This document shows positions 43,479-51,954 of a DNA stretch of 64,000 nt, piece after piece (within the stretch, counting starts at the first letter, position 1; every line of letters begins with the position of its first letter). Made by a program: the position numbers and the translations under genes. The notes beneath the pieces were generated by a model that was given only the letters and a program-made list of their open reading frames with translations, was not told the DNA's origin and searched no databases. The stretch comes from Arthrobacter sp. ISL-5 (lineage in GTDB: Bacteria > Actinomycetota > Actinomycetes > Actinomycetales > Micrococcaceae): the NCBI RefSeq assembly GCF_018613835.1, contig NZ_JAGGPM010000011.1, forward strand, positions 1 through 64,000. Reading direction: 5' to 3'.

Positions 43479-43512
43479 ATTAGACAGCATGAGGCCTGCT
43501 TCCGATACTTGA
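43479..43512 (+). promoter_or_regulatory. shared promoter motif before the amidohydrolase gene
   Basis: ATTAGACAGCATGA (43479-43492) and ATACTTGA (43505-43512) recur with the same spacing at 45260-45293, before the ThDP enzyme gene. TAGACA and ATACTT/TACTTG could serve as -35 and -10 hexamers 18-19 bases apart, so the motif may be both promoter and regulator site. Confidence 0.55.
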
Positions 43513-43552
43513 TGGATCGCAATAACGCATCCACACACATCGGGAGAACTGC

Positions 43553-45235
43553 ATGCTCTTGGACGCGCTCTACACCAACGGATCGTTCTACACCCAACAC
43601 CGCCGGCGTCCGCATGCCCACAGCGTGGGCGTCCACAACGGGCGCATCGTCAGTCTCGACAGCGACCTGCCCGCCTCGCTCTTCCGCGACGTCTTCGACT
43701 TGGGGGGCGCCGCCGTCGTTCCCGGCTTCAATGATGCGCACTGCCACCTGAGCTATGTGGGGCAGGCATTGGTGCAAGCGGATCTCCGTCCCGCGGCGTG
43801 TCCCGGCATGGAGGAACTGCTGGCCGCGGTGGAGCGCGCCTGCCTGGCCGCTCCGGAAGGTGTCTGGGTGCAGGGGGCCGGATACGACCAGAATCATCTC
43901 GGCAACCAGCACCCGACGGCGGAGCAGCTGGATGCCGTCAGCCACGGCCACCCGGTGTGGCTGATGCACAACTCCCGGCACATGGGGGTTGCCAGCACGG
44001 CCGCTTTCGAACGGGCAGGCTATCCCGGCCGCCGCAATGTCACCGCGCCCGACGGCGGCGCCGCACCTGCGGACGCGGAAGGCAAGGCACTCGGCCTGCT
44101 CCAGGAAACGGCCCGGGCACTGGTCATGGACGCCATCCCCGCGCCGGGGGTGGCCGACGTGGCCGGCATGGTGGGTGCAGGCAGTGCCGCCCTCCTCGAA
44201 CTCGGCGTCACCAGCATTACCGAACCCGGTTTGGGGGCGCCGCAGCACATCGGTCACAGCCTGTCCGACATTGCCGGTTACCAGGCCGCGCGCGATGGCG
44301 GAACGCTGGGCGTGCGCGCCACGGTGATGCCGTACCTGACCACACTTCACGGGCTCGGGGACGGGGACGTGGACGCCGCTAACGGTGCGGGCCCCGTTGC
44401 GCGATTGGGCCTGGACTTGGGCATGCGTTCCGGTTTCGGCGACGAATGGCTACGGCTGGGGCCGGCCAAGATCCTGTCCGATGGTTCGCTGATCGGCCGC
44501 AGCGCGTTCATGTGCTGCGACTACCAGCACGCGGCCGGCGAGCCGGCAGGCAACCGCGGGCTCCTGCAATTCCCGGCCCAGGAGCTGCGCCGCCGCGTCA
44601 TCGGAGCACACCGCGCGGGCTGGCAGGTGGCAACGCACGCCATCGGCGATGCCGCACTGGATGTGGTACTGGACATCTTCGAGGAAGCCCAGCAGCTCTA
44701 CCCGCGCCCGGATGCCCGCCACCGGGTGGAACACGTCAACGTGGCCGGCGATGACCAGATCAAACGGCTGGCATCCCTGGGCCTGATCCCCGTACCGCAG
44801 GGCCGCTTCATCAGCGAACTCGGTGACGGCGCGGCCCGGGCGCTGGGGCCGGAGCGGACGCGCCTCGCCTACCGGGTGAAGTCCCTGCTCGACGCCGGCA
44901 TAGAAATCCCGGCCAGCTCGGATGCGCCGGTGGTGTCAGGGGACCCTCTGCTGAACATCCACGATCTGGTGAACCGCCGCACGTCCTCTGGGGCTGACTT
45001 CGTTCCGGAGGAACGCATCAGCGTGGCCCAGGCCGTGCGCGCCTACACCGTGGGCAGTGCACACGCCGTGCACGAGGACCACTACAAGGGGTCGTTGGCG
45101 CCGGGCATGCTGGCCGACTTCGTGGCACTGAGCGAGGACATCTACCGCGTTCCGGCGGCATCCATCGGGGCGGTCCGCGTCACCGCGACAGTGGTGGGCG
45201 GCGAACTGGTCCACGGCACACTTCATGCCTCTTAG
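43553..45235 (+). CDS. YtcJ-type metal-dependent amidohydrolase (3 of 3)
   Basis: The 560-residue enzyme has the family motifs VVPGFNDAHCHLSYVG near residue 61, AKILSDGSLIGRSAFM, VATHAIGDAALDV and ASSDAPVVSGDPL. It should hydrolyse an amide or N-acyl bond in the cytoplasm. It starts at ATG 43553 with CGGGAGAA shortly before. A conserved promoter motif precedes it, and the same motif precedes the ThDP-enzyme gene 142 bases downstream, so the two are likely co-regulated though probably on separate transcripts. In this block it is the best candidate for releasing the amino acid that the aminotransferase then uses. Confidence 0.85.
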   Translation: MLLDALYTNGSFYTQHRRRPHAHSVGVHNGRIVSLDSDLPASLFRDVFDLGGAAVVPGFNDAHCHLSYVGQALVQADLRPAACPGMEELLAAVERACLAAPEGVWVQGAGYDQNHLGNQHPTAEQLDAVSHGHPVWLMHNSRHMGVASTAAFERAGYPGRRNVTAPDGGAAPADAEGKALGLLQETARALVMDAIPAPGVADVAGMVGAGSAALLELGVTSITEPGLGAPQHIGHSLSDIAGYQAARDGGTLGVRATVMPYLTTLHGLGDGDVDAANGAGPVARLGLDLGMRSGFGDEWLRLGPAKILSDGSLIGRSAFMCCDYQHAAGEPAGNRGLLQFPAQELRRRVIGAHRAGWQVATHAIGDAALDVVLDIFEEAQQLYPRPDARHRVEHVNVAGDDQIKRLASLGLIPVPQGRFISELGDGAARALGPERTRLAYRVKSLLDAGIEIPASSDAPVVSGDPLLNIHDLVNRRTSSGADFVPEERISVAQAVRAYTVGSAHAVHEDHYKGSLAPGMLADFVALSEDIYRVPAASIGAVRVTATVVGGELVHGTLHAS

Positions 45236-45259
45236 TTATCGAATTCCAGCTTTTTATGT

Positions 45260-45293
45260 ATTAGACAGCATGATCTTGGCTGTCAATACTTGA
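45260..45293 (+). promoter_or_regulatory. shared promoter motif before the ThDP enzyme gene
   Basis: ATTAGACAGCATGA (45260-45273) and ATACTTGA (45286-45293) repeat the motif at 43479-43512. Here it also forms a dyad, ATTAGACAGC against GCTGTCAAT (45260-45269 and 45279-45287), which favours a regulator site. Confidence 0.6.
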
Positions 45294-45377
45294 GGAAACC
45301 CCTTGGCGCCGGCACCGCAGCGGGCCGCCACAAAATGCCAGGTTCCGGGTCATCCCCCTGTTGAGGAGCACACTATT

Positions 45378-47027
45378 TTGGAAAAGAAGACCCACGCCGG
45401 CCAGGCGATTGTTGATTCACTGGCCCTGCACGGCGTCAGCCGTGTATTCGCCGTCCCGGGAGAAAGCTACCTGGCCGTTCTCGATGGACTCCACGGAGCC
45501 GACATCGAAACGGTTGTATGCCGCCAGGAAGGCGGTGCCGCCTATATGGCCGAAGCCCACGGCAAGTTCACCGGCGAGCCCGGCGTGGCCATGGTGACCC
45601 GCGGACCCGGAGCCGCCAATGCGTTCGTCGCGATCCACGCCGCCTGGCAGGACGCCACCCCGATGGTCCTGTTCGTGGGCCTGATCCCTGTCGCGGACCG
45701 CGAGCGCGAGTCCTTCCAGGAATTCGACCCCAAAGCGTGGTTCGGCACCCAGGCCAAGCGCGTCCTTGTCCTTGACGAAGCCTCCCGGGCCTCTGAGGTG
45801 GTTGCCGAAGCATTCTTCGCCGCCAAGTCAGGGCGCCCCGGTCCCGTGATCGTGGGCCTGCCGGAAGACGTCATCACCCACGAGTTCACCGGTGGCCTGC
45901 ACGCGCCCATGGCCGTGGCCGAAGGGGCAGTGTCCGCGGCTGAGCTGGACTTGGTCCGCACCGCGCTGGGAGGCGCAGAGAAGCCCGCCCTCTTTGTGGG
46001 CGGCCAGCGCTGGACGCCGGAGGCAGCAGCAGCAATCACCACCTTCGCCGAGGTCAACGGTATCCCGGTCATCCAGGACTGGCGCGCCTCGGACCGTATC
46101 CCATTCAATTCCGATGTGTTCGTCGGCGCCCTGGGCTACGGCCGCACCGCGGAGACCGCCCAGATTTTCGCCGAGGCTGATGTGCTGCTGGCCATCGGCG
46201 CGGTGCCCACCGACGTACCGACCGACGGCTACACCGTGCGGCAGTCACTGGACGCCACGAACATCGTGGTCAACATCGACAGTTCCCTGCGGGGACGCTC
46301 CGGCGCCGTGACGGCCCACATCCTGGCCAGCCCGCTGGCCTTCGCCGCGGCCGTCAAGGACCTGCGGCTTGGCAAGGCCGCCGAGTGGGACTCCTGGCGT
46401 GCCGCCGGCCGGTCCGCGCAGGCTGCGTTCAGCGAACTCCCGGACGTGTCAGCCCTGCCGGCAACCCGTGAAGGCACCGGCCACATGAGCGCCGTGGTGT
46501 CCGAACTGGTCCGGCGCCTGCCGCAGGACGCCGTATACAGCTTCGGCGCAGGCAACCACTGCGCCTGGGCACAGCGGTACCTGCCCACGAACGTGTTCCC
46601 GTCGCAACTGAGCATGCGCAACGGTTCCATGGGCTACAGCGTGCCGGCGGCAGTGGCCGCGTCACTGCAAAGCCCGGAGCGCCTGGCCGTGGCCATCGCC
46701 GGCGACGGGGAATTCCTGATGAACGGCCAGGAGTTCGCCACGGCAGTGCAGTACGGCGCCGCGATGCTCATCATCGTGATGGACAACGGCCAGTACGGCA
46801 CCATCCGGGACCACCAGGAACACCATTTCCCGGGCCGCGTCAGCGGCACCCAGCTGGCCAACCCCGACTTCGCGGCCTACGCCCGCGCCTTCGGCGGCCA
46901 CGGCGAAACGGTGACCAGCGACGACCAGGCCGCGATCGCCGTCGAACGTTCCCTGAAAGCTGTCCAGGACCAGCGCATCCCGGCCATCATCCACGTCATC
47001 ACCGACCCTGCGATCGCCCTCCCCTAA
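45378..47027 (+). CDS. thiamine diphosphate-dependent enzyme (acetolactate synthase/decarboxylase family)
   Basis: The 549-residue protein has the three-domain ThDP layout: an N-terminal pyrimidine-binding part with the catalytic Glu in VCRQEGGAAYMAEAHG, a central domain, and the ThDP-diphosphate motif GDGEFLMNGQEF ending in DNGQYG. Family members decarboxylate 2-oxo acids or join two of them. With a transaminase and an aldehyde dehydrogenase beside it, a 2-oxo acid decarboxylase is the likelier role. I chose TTG 45378 with GAGGAG nine bases upstream; TTG 45303 would add 25 residues without a ribosome site. The aldehyde dehydrogenase gene follows after 29 bases, so the two form an operon. Confidence 0.85.
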   Translation: MEKKTHAGQAIVDSLALHGVSRVFAVPGESYLAVLDGLHGADIETVVCRQEGGAAYMAEAHGKFTGEPGVAMVTRGPGAANAFVAIHAAWQDATPMVLFVGLIPVADRERESFQEFDPKAWFGTQAKRVLVLDEASRASEVVAEAFFAAKSGRPGPVIVGLPEDVITHEFTGGLHAPMAVAEGAVSAAELDLVRTALGGAEKPALFVGGQRWTPEAAAAITTFAEVNGIPVIQDWRASDRIPFNSDVFVGALGYGRTAETAQIFAEADVLLAIGAVPTDVPTDGYTVRQSLDATNIVVNIDSSLRGRSGAVTAHILASPLAFAAAVKDLRLGKAAEWDSWRAAGRSAQAAFSELPDVSALPATREGTGHMSAVVSELVRRLPQDAVYSFGAGNHCAWAQRYLPTNVFPSQLSMRNGSMGYSVPAAVAASLQSPERLAVAIAGDGEFLMNGQEFATAVQYGAAMLIIVMDNGQYGTIRDHQEHHFPGRVSGTQLANPDFAAYARAFGGHGETVTSDDQAAIAVERSLKAVQDQRIPAIIHVITDPAIALP

Positions 47028-47056
47028 CCGATCCAACCCGACTGAAGGAGCACATC

Positions 47057-48430
47057 ATGAGCCTCTATGCCGTCACCAACCCGGCCACCGGGGAGACCGT
47101 CAAGGCCTACCCCACCGCCACCGATGAGCAGATCCACGCCGCAGTAACCACCGCCAACGCCGCCTTCAAGGCATGGAACCGCACGGCGCTAGCGGACCGG
47201 GTGAAGCTGCTGGGCCGCGTGGCCGAGCTGTACACCGAGCGCCGCGACGAGCTTGCCGCGATCATTACCCGCGAGATGGGCAAACCCGTCTTCCAGGCGC
47301 AGATCGAGGTGGACATCGTGGCGTCCATCTACCGGTACTACGCCGAAAACGGCCCGACCTTCCTCGAGGACGAGGAGCTGGAGGTCGCGGCCGGCGGCAC
47401 GGCGATTGTCCGCAAGGACGGCCTGGGCGTGCTGCTGGGGATCATGCCGTGGAACTTCCCGTACTACCAGGTGGCCCGGTTCGCCGCGCCCAACCTGATG
47501 AACGGCAACACCATCCTGCTCAAGCACGCCCCGCAATGCCCGGAATCCACGCTGGCCATGGAGCAGATCTTCCGCGACGCCGGCGCACCCGAAGGCGCCT
47601 ATGCCAACGTCTTCGCCACAAACGGGCAGGTGGCGGACATCATCGCCGACCCCCGTGTGCAGGGTGTCTCGCTGACGGGTTCGGAGCGCGCAGGTTCCGC
47701 CGTGGCGGAGATCGCCGGCCGGAACCTCAAGAAGGTGGTGCTCGAACTCGGCGGCTCGGACCCGTTCCTGGTGCTGGACTCCGCGGACCTGGACCAGGCG
47801 GCCACGCACGCCCTGTTCGGCCGCTTTGGCAACACCGGCCAGGCCTGCAATGCGGCCAAGCGGATCATCGTGGCGGACGCGGTGTACGAGCAGTTCGTGG
47901 AGAAGTTCGTGGGTGCCGTGACCTCCGTGAAGGTGGGTGACCCCACAGAGGCGGACACGTTCATGGGGCCGCTGGCCTCCGCCGCCGCATTGGACGGGCT
48001 GGCGGAGCAGGTGGACGACGCCGTCGCCAAGGGCGCCACGGTGCTCACCGGCGGTGGGCGGCTGGAGCAGCCGGGATCCTGGTTCCAGCCGACGGTCCTG
48101 GCGGGCGTCACCGAGGACATGCGCGCCTTCTCTGAGGAGCTGTTCGGCCCGGTGGCGGTGCTGTACCGGGTGTCCTCCGAGGACGAGGCAGTGGAGCTGG
48201 CCAACAATTCCGCCTACGGGCTGGGCGCCGTGATCCAGTCCACCGACCCGGCCAAGGCCGCGGAGATCGCAGACCGCCTGGATGCCGGCATGGTGTACAT
48301 CAACGAAGCCCCCGGCACCGCGGCCGAGCTGCCTTTCGGCGGCATCAAGCGCTCCGGCGTGGGCCGCGAACTGGGCAGGTACGGCATGGACGAGTTCGTG
48401 AACCGGAAGCTAATCCGTACCGCGAAGTAG
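47057..48430 (+). CDS. NAD(P)-dependent aldehyde dehydrogenase (succinate-semialdehyde dehydrogenase-like)
   Basis: This 457-residue enzyme has the ALDH catalytic set: MPWNFPYYQVARFAAP, VSLTGSERAGS for cofactor binding, the general base in LELGGSDPFLV and the nucleophilic Cys in NTGQACNAAKR, and FGGIKRSGVGRELG. It resembles the GabD/Sad branch. It probably oxidises the aldehyde produced by the ThDP enzyme encoded just upstream, or a semialdehyde from amine catabolism. ATG 47057 is preceded by AAGGAG. The gene is complete. A frameshifted small gene and a strong terminator follow it. Confidence 0.9.
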   Translation: MSLYAVTNPATGETVKAYPTATDEQIHAAVTTANAAFKAWNRTALADRVKLLGRVAELYTERRDELAAIITREMGKPVFQAQIEVDIVASIYRYYAENGPTFLEDEELEVAAGGTAIVRKDGLGVLLGIMPWNFPYYQVARFAAPNLMNGNTILLKHAPQCPESTLAMEQIFRDAGAPEGAYANVFATNGQVADIIADPRVQGVSLTGSERAGSAVAEIAGRNLKKVVLELGGSDPFLVLDSADLDQAATHALFGRFGNTGQACNAAKRIIVADAVYEQFVEKFVGAVTSVKVGDPTEADTFMGPLASAAALDGLAEQVDDAVAKGATVLTGGGRLEQPGSWFQPTVLAGVTEDMRAFSEELFGPVAVLYRVSSEDEAVELANNSAYGLGAVIQSTDPAKAAEIADRLDAGMVYINEAPGTAAELPFGGIKRSGVGRELGRYGMDEFVNRKLIRTAK

Positions 48431-48512
48431 GCGGCGGGAATCCCCGATGAAGAAACGGCAGAACCACCACGCACGGCCCCAGACACCCACCCCCACCCAG
48501 AAGGGGCCCCAC

Positions 48513-48756
48513 ATGACCGCCCTCCCCCCCCGACAAGTTCCGGTCCTATGACTTCAGCCACCTTTGCCTTGGTGATCTCATCGAGGCACGGCAGAACCAC
48601 AAAGTTCACCACCGGGGCCACATCGAAGAAGCCCACCCGGAATTGGGAGTGTTCTGGATTCAGGACACCATCACCGGCACCCGACGGCTGATCGATTTCG
48701 ATTCATTCGAAATCTTCTTCGGACGTCATACGGAAGCCGCCCCGGCCGCTGTGTAA
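48513..48756 (+). pseudogene. small conserved-looking gene frameshifted at a poly-C tract
   Basis: ATG 48513 has AAGGGG seven bases upstream. The frame passes through eight consecutive C residues (48524-48531) and is then out of register with a convincing coding stretch (DKFRSYDFSHLCLGDLIEAR, ending in RRLIDFDSFEIFFG) that stops at 48754-48756. Deleting one C gives an intact 80-residue acidic/aromatic protein of unknown function. No start codon exists in the second frame before the tract. This is either a sequencing error, a dead gene or a slippage switch. Confidence 0.6.
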
Positions 48757-48780
48757 TCCGATCTGAAATACCCACATATA

Positions 48781-48818
48781 CGTGAGGCGCCCCCAGACAG
48801 CTCTGGGGGCGCCTCACG
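48781..48818. terminator. strong bidirectional hairpin terminator
   Basis: CGTGAGGCGCCCCCAGA (48781-48797) is perfectly complementary to 48802-48818, with a four-base CAGC loop. TTGTTGC follows on the plus strand and TATATG on the minus strand. It lies between the convergent aldehyde dehydrogenase block and the aminotransferase gene. Confidence 0.8.
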
Positions 48819-48837
48819 TTGTTGCTTCGCAGTGCGA

Positions 48838-50115
48838 CTAATCCGAGGTTGCTGCTCCCGCAAGGGCGGCACTGAATACCTCGCCGAGGATGGCGGCGCC
48901 CTTGCGGATGTCGTCCAGGGACGGCAGGCAGAAGGACATCCGCAGTTCGCTGTGGCCGCTGCCGTTCGTGTAGAAGGCGGTTCCTGGGACGTACACCACG
49001 CCGCGTTCGATGCAGTCGTAGACGAGTGCTTCGGTGTCGATCCCGGCCGGGGCCTCCACCCAAAGGTAGAAGCCGCCGGTGGGCCGGTTCCAGGTGGTGC
49101 CGGCGGGCATGACCTTCGCGAGTGTTTCCACCAGGGCGGTGAACTTCTCCCGGTAGATCGCCCGGTATTCGGCCAGCTTGTCTTCCCAGGCGGGGTCATC
49201 GAGGTAGGCGCTGATGAGCTGCTGCGAGTACACCGAGGGGTTGAGCTGTGAGGTTTCGCTGGCATTGAGCAGGTGGCCGTAGAGGGACACCGGCGGCAGG
49301 ACCCAGCCTACACGGAGCCCGGGCGCAATCATCTTGGAGAACGAGCCGAAGTAGAGGGTGATGTCCTCGAAGTCGGGCTGGATGGCAGGCATCGTTTCCC
49401 CGTCGAAGCCCAGGAGCCCATAGGGGTTGTCCTCGAAGATCAGCAGGTCGTTGCTGCGGCACAGCTCGCCGACCTGCAGGCGGCGTTCGGCGGAGAGGTT
49501 CACGCCGCCGGGGTTCTGGAAGTTGGGGATGGTGTAGAGGCCCCTGGCGGTCTTGCCGGCGGCACGGACTTCGCGGATGAGCCGTTCGAGTTCCGCCGGG
49601 ATCAGGCCGTCGGCGTCCATAGGGACGTGGACAATGTCGGCCTCGTAACTGGTGAACACGGCCATGCCGCCGGCGTAGGACGGGGCCTCAGCGAAGATGA
49701 CGTCGCCCGGGTTGACGAGGACGCGGGCGGCTATGTCCAGGGCCTGCTGGCTACCGGAGGTCACGATGACCCGGTCCGGACCGGCCGTGATGCCCTCGAG
49801 TTTCATGAGTTCGGAAATGTGGGCGCGGAGCTCAGGAATGCCGTCGCTGGAGCCGTACTGGAAGGAGCGTTCGCCGCTGTCAAGCAGGATCCGCTGGGCG
49901 TCTGCAGCGATCCGGTCGAACGGTAGGGCACCGAGGTAGGGCGCGCCGTTGGCGAAGGAGATCATGCCGGGCCGCTGGGCGGCCCTGAAGACTTTGCGGA
50001 CTTCCGAGGGCCGTGCGGCGAGGGTGCGCTGCGCGAGGTGCTGCTGCCGGGCGGGGACGCTTATGTCACCGGACGGGTTGGCAAATCCTGGGGAAGTTTC
50101 CACTGAAACGGACAT
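48838..50115 (-). CDS. PLP-dependent class I/II aminotransferase (2-aminoadipate/LysN-like)
   Basis: The 425-residue enzyme is a fold-type I transaminase of the group related to LysN/2-aminoadipate and aromatic aminotransferases, without the GntR domain of MocR proteins. Motifs include SFQYGSSDGIPELRAHI, IVTSGSQQALDIAAR, the DNPYGLL Asp that holds the PLP ring, and the PLP lysine in GSFSKMIAPGLRVGW. It would convert an amino acid to its 2-oxo acid, the substrate type for the ThDP enzyme encoded on the other strand. The motif TTAGACAGCAT lies 50 bases upstream of its start, as before the two plus-strand genes, hinting at common control. Confidence 0.88.
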   Translation of the reverse strand: MSVSVETSPGFANPSGDISVPARQQHLAQRTLAARPSEVRKVFRAAQRPGMISFANGAPYLGALPFDRIAADAQRILLDSGERSFQYGSSDGIPELRAHISELMKLEGITAGPDRVIVTSGSQQALDIAARVLVNPGDVIFAEAPSYAGGMAVFTSYEADIVHVPMDADGLIPAELERLIREVRAAGKTARGLYTIPNFQNPGGVNLSAERRLQVGELCRSNDLLIFEDNPYGLLGFDGETMPAIQPDFEDITLYFGSFSKMIAPGLRVGWVLPPVSLYGHLLNASETSQLNPSVYSQQLISAYLDDPAWEDKLAEYRAIYREKFTALVETLAKVMPAGTTWNRPTGGFYLWVEAPAGIDTEALVYDCIERGVVYVPGTAFYTNGSGHSELRMSFCLPSLDDIRKGAAILGEVFSAALAGAATSD

Positions 50116-50165
50116 GGTATACCTTTCGGTCGCGAGTATCCTTCCAGTGTCGCGCCGGCCCGCCG

Positions 50166-50176
50166 ATGCTGTCTAA
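50166..50176 (-). promoter_or_regulatory. TTAGACAGCAT motif before the aminotransferase gene
   Basis: On the minus strand this 11-mer matches the core of the motifs at 43479 and 45260. The second half (ATACTT) is not conserved at the same spacing. It lies 50 bases upstream of the aminotransferase ATG. Confidence 0.4.
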
Positions 50177-50403
50177 GACCAAAGTCCGCGGATGGGCATA
50201 CCGGGACGGCATAAGGTTCCTCGCCCCTGCGGCAGCCAAACTGGAGCAAACCGGTCCCCTGCGGGCTTCCTCGTTGTGCCAGAGCCGAGGGAGAGCCCCC
50301 GGGCCGGGACGCTTTAACAGGATTGTTATCCGAATCGACACGATCCTCACGTCATGCCGCACCACCAATTCCCAATCACGAATGACCAGAAGCGTCCTCG
50401 CTG

Positions 50404-50602
50404 TTTGTCATTCTGATCCCCATCATCGCTGGGCGGATCCTCCACGCAACCAGGGCGCTATGCGCCGCTCACGATCCAAAGTTTCGTTCGGCGCTCCCCC
50501 GTCGCTTATTTCCTCTCGAAACTTTGAATCGCTCCCGGTTCCCCAAGTTGCACTCCGGACCCTCAACCCAGCGGTGACTCCGCTATCAGAACGACGCCCA
50601 AA
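50404..50602. repeat. nested inverted-repeat element, copy 2
   Basis: Outer arms GTCATTCTGAT (50407-50417) and CTATCAGAACGAC (50583-50595) match those at 110-169. Inside lies a second dyad, GATCCAAAGTTTCG (50473-50486) against CGAAACTTTGAATC (50517-50530), with one mismatch. Copy 1 lacks about 140 bases of this interior. It may be a MITE with another palindrome inserted. Confidence 0.5.
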
Positions 50603-51096
50603 TCTGACAGACACATCCGGTGCCAGCAACGGCCGGCTACCTCGTCCACGACGCCAGTACCGCCAGCGTGCTCGTCGCCGTGTTCAGCGGAATGACCGTC
50701 GGTGACGGGCCCGTCTCTGAGAGGTGCGGCAGCCGCCTCGTCTACCGCAAGTCTGCGCGGGACGCCTATCTTAGCGGGAACGGCACTGACCCTATTCACG
50801 GGAGGAAAATGATAGACGCGCGTCCAACTATGGACAGGTCTTACGGATCAAGCCAACCAGGACCGCCCCCGGAAGAAGAGTCCGGATCCCACACACCTCG
50901 ACTCTGTCGACGGATCGGACCCTACAGCCGCAGATACCCCAAAAGACGTTCCCGCTGAACCCGGGAACGTCCTAGGACACCGAGGGCCCGCGGGCGCAAG
51001 GTCATGTTGCCTGCAACAGAGACCTGCATGAAGTGGTACCGGGAGAACCAGCAGGAAGGGACGAAAACGCAGGTCGAAAAGCCGCCCGTGGACAGT

Positions 51097-51115
51097 GTGT
51101 GGACAATGTCCACAC
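51097..51115. repeat. perfect palindrome GTGTGGACA-A-TGTCCACAC
   Basis: The 19-base sequence has perfect 9-base arms. Related palindromes lie at 51579-51597 and, split by the IS110 element, at 29132-29141 plus 30827-30835. They may be hairpin terminators, protein sites or preferred insertion targets. Confidence 0.6.
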
Positions 51116-51436
51116 CCCCTTTGGCCGGACAAACACGCGATAAGCGCACTCTGTGTGGCTCGCAGAAAGCAGTCCCGCGGAAGGTCCTCAAAGAAAAGTC
51201 GGCTTCGTCATGTCGTCACCACAACTCCCGGCCATGAATGAGTGACGGCCAACAACTGGCCACCGGAACAGCCAGAAAGGACGGCACATAACCCTAGATT
51301 CCAGCAGGCGGAGGGCCCAGCGGCCAGGACCCTGACACCGCCCCACACACAACCGAACAGGCCACCGCGGCACCAGCCACAATCCGCCGCCAGCGTCAGA
51401 GGGACCCGCGGAGGGTCAATGTCCACACATTAAAGC

Positions 51437-51457
51437 AAAAACTCCTCTGATGAGGGG
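51437..51457 (-). terminator. weak rho-independent terminator, minus strand
   Basis: On the minus strand CCCCTC-atca-GAGGAG is followed by five T residues. It lies a few bases downstream of the tRNA-3'-like end of repeat copy B, matching the position of a stronger terminator beside copy A. Confidence 0.45.
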
Positions 51458-51462
51458 TCATG

Positions 51463-51588
51463 CTGTGCCCAAGGTGGGACTCGAACTGCATTCCAGCCCG
51501 CGCAAACACTGGGAAGTCCTGAAAACATCCCCAATCCGGCCCAGTCCGGCCCCAGTACGACCCGATCCGAAGCCCAGTGTGTGGACGC
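51463..51588 (-). repeat. 126-base repeat with tRNA-Leu 3'-end-like sequence, copy B
   Basis: It aligns without gaps to 29016-29141 and keeps the T-arm and acceptor-like end (51464-51485, with one base changed). It runs into the uninterrupted palindrome GTGTGGAC-gct-GTCCACAC (51579-51597). Copies A and B are direct repeats 22.4 kb apart. Confidence 0.6.
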
Positions 51589-51954
51589 TGTCCACACTGC
51601 CTTTTTGCCCAGCGATTGAGCATCGATCTACCGGGCACCTCACAATCGATGAGCGTCATATCGGCTTGTTCCTCCGTTGCCGGACACCGCGCAACCAGTG
51701 GTTTTGCAACCGCCGCGGTCGAAAGCTTGGCGCGGAGCCCTCTGCCTGTTCCTCACGGCCTTCGTGGTCCAGGACCGGTCACCGGCGTTGCTCTCTGGCT
51801 CAGCCCCAAGAACGACGAAACGTCCGATATCGGCGTTCAGGAACCAGCCGAGAGCGAACCGAAAATAGACGTCTGGAGGCTCGGCAGGAACATTCTGCCG
51901 CGACAGGATTCCACCACGGAAATGGCGACGGAACGCAACCTGCGGCTCACGACT

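Noticed and set aside
48781-48818. Insertion-sequence end or recombination site
   Set aside because: A perfect hairpin between convergent genes with T-rich flanks is better explained as a bidirectional terminator.
50620-50958. A 112-codon plus-strand frame in the non-coding stretch
   Set aside because: It has a hydrophobic start but no family likeness, and the opposite strand has an equally long frame; no ribosome site supports either.
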